A stretch of DNA of 64,000 bases from positions 87,633 through 151,632 of the forward strand of contig CADBBH010000006.1 of NCBI GenBank assembly GCA_902792905.1. The letters are read 5' to 3'. This stretch comes from Oscillospiraceae bacterium. Its GTDB lineage: Bacteria > Bacillota > Clostridia > Oscillospirales > Acutalibacteraceae. The position numbers were made by a program, and so were the translations under genes. The notes beneath the pieces were generated by a model. That model was not told the DNA's origin. It saw only the letters and a list, made by a program, of their open reading frames with translations, and ran no database searches. Shown one piece after another: positions 32,173 to 41,386 of the stretch (position 1 is the stretch's first letter; each line of letters begins with the position of its first letter).

Positions 32173-33413
32173 TGCGCCCGAGAGTAATTGTCATCGGCGC
32201 GGGAGCCGCCGGAATGATGGCGGCGGGAACCGCAGGCGAAAACGGCTGCGACGTGATTCTGATTGAAAGAAATCAGAAATGCGGCAGGAAGCTCATGATT
32301 ACCGGCAAGGGCAGATGCAATGTATCCAACAAATGCAAAACGGTGCAGGAGCTTATTGACAATGTGCCGGGAAACGGCAGATTTCTTTACGGCGCGTTTT
32401 CAAAATTCATGCCCTGCGATCTGGTTGATTTCATAGAAAGCAGGGGAGTACCTCTCAAGGTTGAGCGCGGAAACAGGATTTTTCCGGTCTCGGATAAAGC
32501 AGCCGATATCGTTGACTGCTTTGCGGCATACGCAGGAAAGTATTCGCGCGTTGTAACCGGCAGAGTTAAGGAACTGATAATTAATGACGCCTGTGTATCG
32601 GGCGTGAAACTCAAAAGCGGCGAAACTCTTGCCGCGGATAAAGTAATAATAGCAACCGGCGGATTATCCTATCCCGCCACCGGCTCGACCGGCGACGGTT
32701 ATGGGCTTGCAGAGCAGGCTGGACATACGGTTATCGATACAGCTCCCTCGCTCGTTCCTCTTGAAATACATGAGGGCTTCTGTTCGGAATTGATGGGCCT
32801 CTCTCTGAGAAACAGCGCGATAAAGGTGATTGACGCCAAGCGCTCGGATAAAGTGATTTATCAGGATTTCGGCGAGATGCTCTTTACGCATTTCGGCGTA
32901 TCGGGCCCGATGATTCTCTCGGCTTCAGCCCATATGCGCGATATGGAGAGAGGGAGATACAGAATATCAATCGATCTCAAGCCGGCGCTGACTCCCGAGC
33001 AGCTTGACGCGAGAATTCTACGCGATTTTTCGGAGAATACCAATAAGAATTTCATCAACGCACTCGATGCCCTTCTTCCCAAAAAGCTGGTGCCCGTAAT
33101 CGTGAAGCTCAGCGGAATACCGCTTAACCTTAAAGTCAATCAGATTACCAGAGAGCAGAGGGCAAAGCTTGTTTCGCTTCTCAAGAATCTCACGGTAACC
33201 GTCACGGGCTTCAGACCCGTTGACGAGGCGGTGGTCACGAGAGGCGGAGTCAGCACAAAGGAAATTAACCCCTCCACAATGGAATCAAAGCTCGTAAAGG
33301 GCCTGTATTTTGCGGGCGAAGTAATAGATGTTGACGCCTATACCGGCGGTTTCAATCTTCAGACAGCATTCTCTACCGGCCGTCTGGCGGGAATAAGCGT
33401 AAGTGAGGTATGA
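32172..33413 (+). CDS. BaiN/HI0933-like FAD-dependent oxidoreductase
   Basis: A 413-residue flavoprotein of the HI0933/YhiN/BaiN family. The FAD dinucleotide site is VIVIGAGAAGMMAAGTAGE, followed by the family signature CGRKLMITGKGRCNVSN, the middle ATGGLSYPATGSTGDGYGLA and the late YFAGEVIDVDAYTGGFNLQ. Members reduce unsaturated substrates in some gut Clostridia, but most have no proven reaction. Start ATG 32172 overlaps the regulator stop (TGATG). It leads a tight run with cmk and plsC. Confidence 0.9.
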   Translation: MRPRVIVIGAGAAGMMAAGTAGENGCDVILIERNQKCGRKLMITGKGRCNVSNKCKTVQELIDNVPGNGRFLYGAFSKFMPCDLVDFIESRGVPLKVERGNRIFPVSDKAADIVDCFAAYAGKYSRVVTGRVKELIINDACVSGVKLKSGETLAADKVIIATGGLSYPATGSTGDGYGLAEQAGHTVIDTAPSLVPLEIHEGFCSELMGLSLRNSAIKVIDAKRSDKVIYQDFGEMLFTHFGVSGPMILSASAHMRDMERGRYRISIDLKPALTPEQLDARILRDFSENTNKNFINALDALLPKKLVPVIVKLSGIPLNLKVNQITREQRAKLVSLLKNLTVTVTGFRPVDEAVVTRGGVSTKEINPSTMESKLVKGLYFAGEVIDVDAYTGGFNLQTAFSTGRLAGISVSEV

Positions 33414-33416
33414 CAA

Positions 33417-34091
33417 ATGAAAGAAATTATCAACGTTGCGATTGACGGACCTGCAGGCGCAGGCAAAAGCACAGTTGCGAGAGCTGCCGCGAAAACGCTC
33501 GGATATATCTACGTCGATACGGGCGCGCTCTACAGAGCGGTCGGTCTCAACGCGCTGAGAAACGGAATTGCCACCGATGACGCCGAAGCGGTCGGCGCGA
33601 CTCTCGGCTCAATAACCGTCGAGCTTAAATTTGAAAACGGTGAGCAGCAGGTGCTCCTCAACGGAGAAAATGTTTCATCCGAAATCAGGACTCCCGACGC
33701 TTCGATGGCCGCTTCAAATGTTTCCGCGATTCCCGCGGTCAGAGCTTTTCTCTTCGACCTGCAGAGGGATATAGCCGCGAAGAATGACTGCATTATGGAC
33801 GGCAGGGATATCGGAACCGTCGTTCTTCCGGATGCTCAGGTCAAGATTTTTCTCACCGCTTCTCCCGAAATAAGAGCGAGGAGAAGATACGACGAGCTTA
33901 TCGAAAAAGGTCAGCAGGTCGAATTCAAAGATGTGCTTGATGACCTTATCAAAAGAGACTATAATGATTCTCACAGAGAGGTGGCCCCGCTCAGGCCCGC
34001 CGAGGACGGCGTGATTGTTGATACAAGCGGACTGAATCTCGAAGAATCGATAAATAAAGTAATTGAAGTAATCGAGGAGAAGACAAAATGA
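33417..34091 (+). CDS. cmk: Cytidylate kinase
   Basis: A 224-residue (d)CMP kinase: P-loop IDGPAGAGKSTVARAAAK, YVDTGALYRAVG, the CMP-binding insert, and MDGRDIGTVVLPDAQVKIFL with the family lid region RRRYDELIEKGQQV. It phosphorylates CMP/dCMP with ATP. Normal length. Three bp after the flavoprotein stop, and the plsC start overlaps its stop (ATGA). The cmk - plsC - ispH/S1 order is a familiar clostridial housekeeping arrangement. Confidence 0.97.
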   Translation: MKEIINVAIDGPAGAGKSTVARAAAKTLGYIYVDTGALYRAVGLNALRNGIATDDAEAVGATLGSITVELKFENGEQQVLLNGENVSSEIRTPDASMAASNVSAIPAVRAFLFDLQRDIAAKNDCIMDGRDIGTVVLPDAQVKIFLTASPEIRARRRYDELIEKGQQVEFKDVLDDLIKRDYNDSHREVAPLRPAEDGVIVDTSGLNLEESINKVIEVIEEKTK

Positions 34092-34741
34092 GCGTTAAAG
34101 ATTTTGATTTCAAAAAAGAAGTAACCGAGAAAAAGACTTATGAGAGAATCAGACCTATCGGCGCTTTTGTAAATAAGTGCAATTTCAAAATCGAATATGT
34201 CGGCACCGAGAATATTCCCGATGAGGGCGGATTCGTTCTCGCGGCAAATCATATCCATCTGCTCGATCCTCTTGTAATCGGCATCGGCATCAAAAACAGA
34301 CAGCTCCATTTTATGGCGAAAAAAGAGCTCTGGAAGCACTTCATTACCGCCTGGGCATTTACAACCGTAAACGGTTTCCCGATTGCCAGGGGCGCCGCAG
34401 ATACCGACTCGTTCAAATACGCCCTGCAGATACCGAAGAAGGGCTATATTCTCGCCATCTTCCCCGAGGGAACCCGCTCCAGAGACGGAAAGCTCGGCAA
34501 GCCCAAGAGAGGCGCCGCAAGAATCGCGGCAGGCGCAAAGTGCGGAGTCCTGCCCGTTTCGCTCTACAATGATGAGGGCTGTAAAAAGCATTCGAAAATA
34601 ACAGTCAGATACGGCAAGATGATCCCTTATGAGGAACTCGGCTTCTCCGGCGATAAACCGACCCGCGAGGAAGAGATTGAAGCAACCGATAAAATTTTTG
34701 CGGCAATAACCGAACTCTGGGAGGAAGGACATTGCGAGTAA
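34088..34741 (+). CDS. plsC: 1-acyl-sn-glycerol-3-phosphate acyltransferase
   Basis: A 217-residue acyltransferase with the catalytic HX4D motif in AANHIHLLDPLV, the second motif GFPIARGAADT and the third block FPEGTRSRDGKLGKPKRGAA. It acylates lysophosphatidate to phosphatidate at the membrane. Translationally coupled to cmk by a 4-bp overlap; its 3' end overlaps the IspH start by 10 bp. Confidence 0.94.
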   Translation: MSVKDFDFKKEVTEKKTYERIRPIGAFVNKCNFKIEYVGTENIPDEGGFVLAANHIHLLDPLVIGIGIKNRQLHFMAKKELWKHFITAWAFTTVNGFPIARGAADTDSFKYALQIPKKGYILAIFPEGTRSRDGKLGKPKRGAARIAAGAKCGVLPVSLYNDEGCKKHSKITVRYGKMIPYEELGFSGDKPTREEEIEATDKIFAAITELWEEGHCE

Positions 34742-36909
34742 TTCCCGCCGAAACCGCCGGGTTCTGCTTCGGCGTCGACCGCGCGGTGAATATGGCATAT
34801 GACCTGATCTCGAAAGGCGGTAAATGCTGCTGCCTCGGTCAGCTGATTCATAATACCGATGTGACTGAGGACCTGAGAAAACGCGGACTCAGAATTATCG
34901 GCTCGCCAGATGAAATTGAAAGGGGCGAAACCGTCCTAATCAGGGCTCACGGAGTCTCTCCCGATGTGATTGAGAGAATTGAGGCTCTCGGCGGGGAAGT
35001 GCTTGACGCTACCTGCCCGTTTGTCGCGAAGATTCACGGGATTGTATCGGAGAATTCGGCTCCCGACGTGCCGGTACTTATTGCGGGCGACCCGGATCAT
35101 CCCGAGGTTATCGGTATAAAAGGATGCTGCAAGGGTCCGTCATTCGTGTTTTCATCCGCCGATGAGCTGGATGAAATCGCAAAAAACAACTCGGATTTAT
35201 TCCAAAACAGCACCATTTTTGTCTCTCAGACTACTTTTTCTGCCCTGGAATGGAAAAAAAGTAAAGAAAAAATAAAATTTCTCTTTACGAACGCCGAAAT
35301 ATTTGATACAATATGCAGTGCTACTCGCAAAAGGCAGGAGGAAGCCGAGAAGCTCTCCCGCGAATGCGACGCAATGGTGGTTATCGGAGGCAGACACAGT
35401 TCAAATACGGTCAAGCTCAAAAACGTCTGTTCTTCTAACTGCGACACTTTTTTGGTGGAAAGAGCCGAAGAGCTCAAAAACATAGATTTTTCCACTTACG
35501 CCTCGGTAGGCGTGACGGCAGGTGCGTCAACTCCCGCCGTAATAATTAAGGAGGTACTTTCAGCAATGTCCGACATCATCAATGAAACCGAAAAAACAGT
35601 GGTAGAGGAGGTGCCTTCTGCAGCAGCGTCAGTCGATGGTGAAAACCTGAACGATCTTCTCAACGACCTTGTCGATGATTCCGTCATCGAGTGCACGGTA
35701 GAGAATATCACACCGACAGAAGTTCAGGTTGACATTCCGAAGAATCATATTCTCGGAGGTCTCACCGGCCTTGTTCCCAATGAGGAATTCAGCAATGATC
35801 CCAACGTCGATCCTTCCAAGGAAGTTAAAATCGGCGATGTTCTTACGCTGGTAATTATGAAGAAGAACGATGCTGACGGCACGGTCCTTCTCTCCAAAAA
35901 GAGAGCCGACGCCATCAAATCGTGGGGCAGCATCCTCGAAGGCAAAGAAGACGGCAGAATCCTTGAAGGCGTTGTTACAGAGGTCATCAAGGGCGGCGTA
36001 CTCGTTGCCTCAGGCGGCTCAATAGTATTTATTCCCGCATCCCAGGCCACAGAACACAGAGGAGATTCTCTCGAGAGCCTTCTCAAGCAGACCGTTCAGT
36101 TCCGCATTATTGACGCCGATCCTCATAAGAAGAGAGCAGTCGGTTCAATCCGCTCCGTCATCGCCGAGCAGAAGCAGGCAGCTTCGGACGCTTTCTGGGC
36201 AGCGGCGGAGGAAGGCAAATCCTACAGAGGTATTGTCAAGTCACTCACCAGCTACGGCGCCTTTGTCGACATCGGCGGCGTTGACGGAATGGTTCATATC
36301 TCCGAAATGAGCTGGAAGAGAATCAAGCATCCTTCAGAGATATTCACCGTAGGTCAGGAAGTTGAAGTGTTCATCAAGTCCCTCGACCGTGAAAACAAGA
36401 AGATTTCCCTCGGCTACAGAAAAGACGAGGATAATCCCTGGGCAATTCTTGCAAAGAACTATCCCGTTGATACCGTTATCGACGCTGAGATAGTCGGCCT
36501 CACCGATTTCGGCGCATTCGCAAGAGTTATCCCCGGCATTGACGGTCTCATCCATATCAGCCAGATAGCGAATCACAGGGTCAACAAGCCCGCCGATGAG
36601 CTTGAAGTAGGCCAGACCGTTACCTGCAAGATTACCGCAATCGATTACGATAAAAAGCGCGTAAGCCTTTCAATCAGAGCGCTTCTTGAGCCCGAAGAGG
36701 AAGAAGCCGCCGAAGAAGAAGTTCCCGCTGATGAAGAAGCTCCCGCAGAAGAAGAAGTTCCCGCAGAGGAAGAAGCTCCTGCAGAGGAAGAAGCAGCTCC
36801 CGCAGAAGAAGCAGCTCCCGCAGAAGAAGCAGCTCCCGCAGAGGAAGAAGCTCCGGCAGAGGAAGCGGCTCCCGCAGAGGAAGCTCCGGCAGAGGGCGCA
36901 GCAGAATAA
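34732..36909 (+). CDS. ispH: HMBPP reductase IspH fused to four S1 RNA-binding domains
   Basis: A 725-residue bifunctional protein. Residues 1-280 are IspH, the last MEP-pathway enzyme, with 4Fe-4S cysteines in GFCFGVDRAV, DATCPFVAKIH and TICSATRKRQEEA. Residues about 310-650 hold four S1 domains (for example GIVKSLTSYGAFVDIGGVDG and AEIVGLTDFGAFARVIPGID), as in RpsA-like proteins. The last 65 residues are a Glu/Pro/Ala repeat tail. Start TTG 34732 follows AGGAAGGA. Such fusions are known in Clostridia. An internal AAGGAGG with an ATG at 35566 lies exactly at the domain junction, so the S1 part may also be made on its own. Confidence 0.94.
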   Translation: MRVIPAETAGFCFGVDRAVNMAYDLISKGGKCCCLGQLIHNTDVTEDLRKRGLRIIGSPDEIERGETVLIRAHGVSPDVIERIEALGGEVLDATCPFVAKIHGIVSENSAPDVPVLIAGDPDHPEVIGIKGCCKGPSFVFSSADELDEIAKNNSDLFQNSTIFVSQTTFSALEWKKSKEKIKFLFTNAEIFDTICSATRKRQEEAEKLSRECDAMVVIGGRHSSNTVKLKNVCSSNCDTFLVERAEELKNIDFSTYASVGVTAGASTPAVIIKEVLSAMSDIINETEKTVVEEVPSAAASVDGENLNDLLNDLVDDSVIECTVENITPTEVQVDIPKNHILGGLTGLVPNEEFSNDPNVDPSKEVKIGDVLTLVIMKKNDADGTVLLSKKRADAIKSWGSILEGKEDGRILEGVVTEVIKGGVLVASGGSIVFIPASQATEHRGDSLESLLKQTVQFRIIDADPHKKRAVGSIRSVIAEQKQAASDAFWAAAEEGKSYRGIVKSLTSYGAFVDIGGVDGMVHISEMSWKRIKHPSEIFTVGQEVEVFIKSLDRENKKISLGYRKDEDNPWAILAKNYPVDTVIDAEIVGLTDFGAFARVIPGIDGLIHISQIANHRVNKPADELEVGQTVTCKITAIDYDKKRVSLSIRALLEPEEEEAAEEEVPADEEAPAEEEVPAEEEAPAEEEAAPAEEAAPAEEAAPAEEEAPAEEAAPAEEAPAEGAAE
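35548..35568 (+). promoter_or_regulatory. Internal ribosome site and start at the IspH-S1 junction
   Basis: AAGGAGG at 35548-35554, 11 nt, then in-frame ATG at 35566. A perfect SD core inside a gene, exactly between two domains, could yield a free S1-domain protein of about 447 residues. The spacing is slightly long. Confidence 0.45.
36690..36906 (+). repeat. Low-complexity coding repeat (Glu-Pro-Ala tail)
   Basis: Imperfect repetition of GAAGAAGCTCCCGCA-like units coding for PAEEEA and APAEEA. It makes an acidic, probably disordered C-terminus on the S1 protein and is prone to slippage. Confidence 0.85.
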
Positions 36910-36922
36910 GATTAAAGTTTAT

Positions 36923-36954
36923 AGCCCGCAGGTTTTGCTTGCGGGCTGTTTTTT
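36923..36954 (+). terminator. Intrinsic terminator behind ispH-S1
   Basis: Stem AGCCCGCA/TGCGGGCT, loop GGTTTTGCT, then G and six T. Confidence 0.85.
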
Positions 36955-36960
36955 GGAATT

Positions 36961-37896
36961 ATGAACGAAAACAAAACGGGAAACAAAAGATTTATCGGCC
37001 CGATTTTCTGTATAACCGCCGCCGCTATCTGGGGCCTTTCGTTTGTCGCCCAGAAGACCGGCGCTCATATCGGGACATTTACCTTCAACGGAATAAGGAC
37101 GCTTATCGGCGGAATCTTTCTTCTGCCGTTTGTGCCCCTCTTTCATAAATCGGCTGTTAAAAAATACCCTGCGGAAAAGAGCAGGAAGTTCGATTTCAAA
37201 GGCACTGCTTCGGCGGGAATAATCTGCGGCATTGTGCTGTGCGTTGCGAGCAACCTTCAGCAGCACGCGTTTACTTTCGATATCTTTGCCGCCAAGGTGG
37301 GCTTCATAACCGCGCTCTATATGATTCTCGTTCCTCTCGCCGGGCTTTTTCTCGGCAGGAAGGCCGGCCTGAATGTATGGCTTGCGGTTGTCCTCGGAGT
37401 TATCGGACTGTATTTTCTCTGCATGAAAAAAGGCGATTTCAAGGTCGGTACAGGAGAGATTTTTTCAATTCTCTGCGCAATAGGTTTTGCCGCGCATATC
37501 CTTGTTATCGATCATTTCTGCGTAAGGGCGGAGCCGGTCGCGCTCGCGTGTACACAGTTTCTGACTGCAGGCGCTCTTTCGGTAATATGCATGTTTATAT
37601 TCGAAAAACCGCAGATATCGGAGATTCTTGACTGCGCCGTGCCGATTCTCTATACGGGAATCGCAAGTACGGGTATCGCCTTCACTCTTCAGATTTTCGG
37701 CCAGAAATATACCGAGCCGGCGGTCGCCTCGCTTCTTATGTGCCTTGAATCCGTATTCAGCGTTATATTCGGCAGAATTATTCTGCATGATATTATGGGA
37801 CCCCGCGCCCTTCTCGGCTGCGCGATTATGTTTGCCGGGGTCGTTATGAGCCAGATTCCTTTCGGAAATAAAAAATCAACAGGGGAAACAGTATGA
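36961..37896 (+). CDS. EamA/DMT-superfamily transporter
   Basis: A 311-residue membrane protein with about ten hydrophobic helices arranged as two EamA repeats (GPIFCITAAAIWGLSFVAQK at the start of the first; ILCAIGFAAHILVIDHFCV at the second). Drug/metabolite exporters of this type export amino acids, nucleosides or similar. Substrate unknown. It starts right after the ispH terminator, with the weak site TTTTTGGAATT before ATG. Its stop overlaps the protease start (ATGA). Confidence 0.87.
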   Translation: MNENKTGNKRFIGPIFCITAAAIWGLSFVAQKTGAHIGTFTFNGIRTLIGGIFLLPFVPLFHKSAVKKYPAEKSRKFDFKGTASAGIICGIVLCVASNLQQHAFTFDIFAAKVGFITALYMILVPLAGLFLGRKAGLNVWLAVVLGVIGLYFLCMKKGDFKVGTGEIFSILCAIGFAAHILVIDHFCVRAEPVALACTQFLTAGALSVICMFIFEKPQISEILDCAVPILYTGIASTGIAFTLQIFGQKYTEPAVASLLMCLESVFSVIFGRIILHDIMGPRALLGCAIMFAGVVMSQIPFGNKKSTGETV

Positions 37897-39689
37897 CAAG
37901 ATTTGCCGCTCTTATAATGTCGATTATTATGTCGCTCAGTGGATTTTTCTCCGCGGCGCGCGTAAACATAAAGGATGCCGTCCTGAGCTTTTTCACGGGA
38001 ATCCCGTTTGCCGAAACATCGGTCAGCGATTCCTTTATCGATTCGCTCGACAGAGACGACATTATTCTCAACAGATTCGGCTCGGGCATCTATAAAAAAC
38101 TGCTCTTTGTGTTTTTTGACGGAGATACCGGAGTTGCCGATAAATACAGAGTCCTCAAAAACTACAATCTCGAGCTTCTGGGATGGGCGTGTCCGTGTAA
38201 TCTCTTCGCGGTATCCGCACCTGCTTCGGGAGCCGATGCTTTATTCGCTCTGAGCGAAAAAATCGAAAATGAATGTGAAGCCGTTCTTATGGCGACGCCG
38301 ATGGTTTTCACTCCCTCTTCGCCCGATACCACTCCCGACGACCCGTTTGACGGCGGAGCAGAATGGGATGAGAGCGCTCCTTCGGGCGCGGAATGGCACC
38401 TTGAGGCGATTGACGCGCGCGAGGCGTGGAATTACGGCGAATATTTCGGCGATATCACTGTCGGTCTCGTTGACGCCGGCTTCAATCTTGAGCACGAAGA
38501 CCTCGGCGGCAAAATTTCCTTCCCGAGCGACAGACTCAAGAAGAGAAATGTTCCCGATTCTCACGGCACCTATGTTGCGGGCACGGTCTGCGCCGAGGCG
38601 GGAAACGGCAAGGGTATTTCGGGCGTGAATCCCCGCGCGAAGCTTAAATGCGTTGACTGGCAGGCGGATGAGGGTCAGGACTGGAATCAGACCCTCGCGA
38701 TTTTCTTCGGAATTACGAAGCTCATCAAATCGGGCGCGAAGGTTGTCAATCTCTCGCTCGGCACCTCGGGCAATATTGAGGGCGATGACGATTCCGTCAC
38801 ATTTGAGATGGATTTATACGCGAAGATTTATTCTGCGATGATGTCGATTATGCTCGCGAGGGGATATGATTTTGTCTGCGTGCAATCCGCCGGCAACGGC
38901 GACGGCGATTCAAATCCGGTTGACGCCTTCAGAAACGGTCATTTCAGCACAATGACAAAGAAGAATTCCATCTCGCTCGTTCCCTGGATTAAGGTTGACG
39001 ATATTCTCGGCAGGGTTATCGTCGCGGCCGCTTCAAGATACCGCGCATCCGATGACACCTACGCTCTGACTTCGTTTTCAAATTACGGCGAGACGGTCGA
39101 TATAGCGGCTCCGGGCAGCAGAATTTACGGCCTAGATGTTGAGTCGGACGGATATTGCTATAAATCGGGCACTTCCGTTTCCGCTCCGATTGTAACCGCC
39201 GTCGCCTCTCTCGTTTGGGGAATCAACCCCTCTCTCAAGGGTACGGATGTCAAGAAAATCATTATGGACACTGCCGATAAAACCGTCGCTCCCTATGTTG
39301 AAGGCACTCAGTCATATAAGCAGATAAACGCCAAGCTCGCCGTTGAGGAGGCTCTCAGGACAAAATATAAGATGTTTACGCTCACGGGAGATATCAATAC
39401 CGGCGATTACGACACTCCGGATGATATCGCCGCGCTGACGATAAACGGAAAAAGCAAAAATATTACTGCTCCGGGAGGCAAAATCAACTTGATTTGTGAG
39501 AACGGAGATGGTAAAATAAATATACTGGGGGATTACGGAGAAAATGAATTCGCTCCCGTTGATTTTTCGGTGAATAACGCCGATGTCAGTCTGGGTGAAA
39601 TTTCTTTTCTTCCCGTTCCCGATGAACCCGATGAATCCGGCGAACCCACACCCGGAGAGCCGGTAACGGGACCTGATAACGGAGGTTGA
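37893..39689 (+). CDS. Secreted subtilisin-like (S8) serine protease
   Basis: A 598-residue protease with an N-terminal export signal (ALIMSIIMSLSGFFSAARV), a propeptide-like region to about 165, then the S8 domain: catalytic Asp in GLVDAGFNLEHEDL, His in DSHGTYVAGTV, oxyanion Asn in QSAGNGDGD and Ser in SGTSVSAPIV. The C-terminal about 100 residues are beta-rich and end in a Pro/Glu/Gly-rich stretch (SGEPTPGEPVTGPDNGG) without an LPXTG signal. Probably extracellular or cell-surface. The 4-bp overlap with the DMT transporter gene implies coupled translation, although no functional link is evident. Confidence 0.92.
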   Translation: MTRFAALIMSIIMSLSGFFSAARVNIKDAVLSFFTGIPFAETSVSDSFIDSLDRDDIILNRFGSGIYKKLLFVFFDGDTGVADKYRVLKNYNLELLGWACPCNLFAVSAPASGADALFALSEKIENECEAVLMATPMVFTPSSPDTTPDDPFDGGAEWDESAPSGAEWHLEAIDAREAWNYGEYFGDITVGLVDAGFNLEHEDLGGKISFPSDRLKKRNVPDSHGTYVAGTVCAEAGNGKGISGVNPRAKLKCVDWQADEGQDWNQTLAIFFGITKLIKSGAKVVNLSLGTSGNIEGDDDSVTFEMDLYAKIYSAMMSIMLARGYDFVCVQSAGNGDGDSNPVDAFRNGHFSTMTKKNSISLVPWIKVDDILGRVIVAAASRYRASDDTYALTSFSNYGETVDIAAPGSRIYGLDVESDGYCYKSGTSVSAPIVTAVASLVWGINPSLKGTDVKKIIMDTADKTVAPYVEGTQSYKQINAKLAVEEALRTKYKMFTLTGDINTGDYDTPDDIAALTINGKSKNITAPGGKINLICENGDGKINILGDYGENEFAPVDFSVNNADVSLGEISFLPVPDEPDESGEPTPGEPVTGPDNGG

Positions 39690-39693
39690 TAAA

Positions 39694-41373
39694 ATGGCGG
39701 AAATCACTAAAAAATGGTTCAAGGAAATGTCTGTCTATCAGATCTGGTGCCGCTCGTTCTGCGACAGCAACGGCGACGGTATCGGCGATCTGCCGGGCGT
39801 TTACAGCAAGCTTGATTATATCCAGAGCCTCGGCGTTGACGGCATCTGGTTCTCTCCGATTTATCCCACCCCCAACTGCGACTACGGCTACGATATTTCC
39901 GATTATAAGAATATCAATCCCGAATTCGGCACTCTCGACGATTTCAAAATGATTCTCGAAGAGGCTCATAAACGCGGCATGAAGGTTTTTATGGATCTTG
40001 TTGTCAATCATACCTCCAGCGAGCACGAATGGTTCAAGGAGAGCCGCAAGAGCGCCGACAATCCTTATCACGATTATTATTTCTGGCGCAAGGGCAACGG
40101 CAAGAAGCCGCCCAACAACTGGCTGTCCGTATTCGAAGGCGGTGCCTGGAAATACGATAAAAACCTCGATGAATACTATCTTCACGTATTTGCCGAGGGT
40201 CAGCCCGATCTCAATATGGATAATCCCAAGGTCCGCGAGGAAGTCAAGGATATAATGCGCTTCTGGCTCGATATGGGCGTTGACGGCTTCCGCGAGGATG
40301 TCATCACCTTCATTTCAAAGGCGGAGGGACTTCCCAACGGTATTCCGCTTCCGATTGCGACCGGTATAGAGCATTATAAACACGGCCCGCATCTCGAGGA
40401 GTATCTCGATGAATTCCGCGCCGTTCAGAATGAGTACGGCTGCTTTGCCGTCGGCGAAGGTCCGCAGATGGGTCTCAAGGATGCAGTCGCCTTCTGTTCC
40501 GAGGGCCCGAATCAGAAGCTCGATATGCTGATTTCTTTCGATCATATGAACTGCGACTGCTTTATGGTTGACTGGATTAAGCGCCCGTTCAGCCTCAGAA
40601 AGCTCAAGAAGGTCTATAACGACTGGCAGACTCAGATGTACGGCAGGGGATGGAACTGCCTCTATATCGAGAATCACGACCATGCGAGAATCATCGACAG
40701 ATACGGCGACGTAAAATTCAGAGTTGAGAGCGGCAAAATGCTCGCGACAATGTACACTCTTCAGTGCGGCACCCCGTTCATCTATCAGGGTCAGGAAATC
40801 GGTATGACAAATATCGAAATCAATCATCTTTATGAATATAAGGATGTAATGACCTTCAATAACTACCGCCTCTTCCATAAGCTGCTCGGCTATAATGAGA
40901 AGAGATTCTGCAAGCTTGCCTCTCAGGTCAGCCGCGAAAACGCGAGAACTCCCGTTCAGTGGGATTCAAGCAAAAATGCCGGCTTCACGACCGCCGACAA
41001 GGCCTGGTTCAATATCAATCCCAATTATAAGGATATAAACGTTGAGCAGGCGGAGAAGGATCCCAAGTCCATTCTCAATCACTACCGCAAGCTTCTCAAA
41101 TTCCGCAAGGAGCACGAGGTTGCCATTTACGGTGATTTCAGGCAGTATTACAGAAACAGCGACAAGCTCTTCGTATATGAGAGAAACTATGAGGGCGAAA
41201 AGCTCCTCGTTATCTGCTCCTTCTCGGCTGACCCTGTGAAATTCACGGCTCCCGAGGGAATCAATCTCGCGGACGGCGAGCTCGTCATCAATACCTATGA
41301 TGTTCTTGAGCCCGGCAAAAATGAATTCAGCACCAAGCCCTATGAGGCGCGTGTCTATTATTTCAAGAAATAA
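39694..41373 (+). CDS. GH13 alpha-glucosidase (oligo-1,6-glucosidase type)
   Basis: A 559-residue intracellular GH13 enzyme. Conserved regions: DLVVNHTSSEHEWF (region I), GFREDVITF with the nucleophile Asp (region II; Glu replaces the common Met), VGEGPQM with the acid/base Glu (region III) and YIENHDHARIIDRYG (region IV). Opening MSVYQIWCRSFCDSNGDGIG is typical of the oligo-1,6-glucosidase/alpha-glucosidase/dextran-glucosidase group. It probably hydrolyses alpha-1,6 or alpha-1,4 bonds of imported malto- or isomalto-oligosaccharides. SD AACGGAGG before ATG, 4 bp after the protease gene. Confidence 0.92.
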   Translation: MAEITKKWFKEMSVYQIWCRSFCDSNGDGIGDLPGVYSKLDYIQSLGVDGIWFSPIYPTPNCDYGYDISDYKNINPEFGTLDDFKMILEEAHKRGMKVFMDLVVNHTSSEHEWFKESRKSADNPYHDYYFWRKGNGKKPPNNWLSVFEGGAWKYDKNLDEYYLHVFAEGQPDLNMDNPKVREEVKDIMRFWLDMGVDGFREDVITFISKAEGLPNGIPLPIATGIEHYKHGPHLEEYLDEFRAVQNEYGCFAVGEGPQMGLKDAVAFCSEGPNQKLDMLISFDHMNCDCFMVDWIKRPFSLRKLKKVYNDWQTQMYGRGWNCLYIENHDHARIIDRYGDVKFRVESGKMLATMYTLQCGTPFIYQGQEIGMTNIEINHLYEYKDVMTFNNYRLFHKLLGYNEKRFCKLASQVSRENARTPVQWDSSKNAGFTTADKAWFNINPNYKDINVEQAEKDPKSILNHYRKLLKFRKEHEVAIYGDFRQYYRNSDKLFVYERNYEGEKLLVICSFSADPVKFTAPEGINLADGELVINTYDVLEPGKNEFSTKPYEARVYYFKK

Positions 41374-41386
41374 AGGAGTAATAATT

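Noticed and set aside
36686-36964. Lys-rich + strand frame overlapping the S1 protein tail
   Set aside because: It is the shifted reading of the GAAGAA repeat coding for the acidic tail; no independent start.
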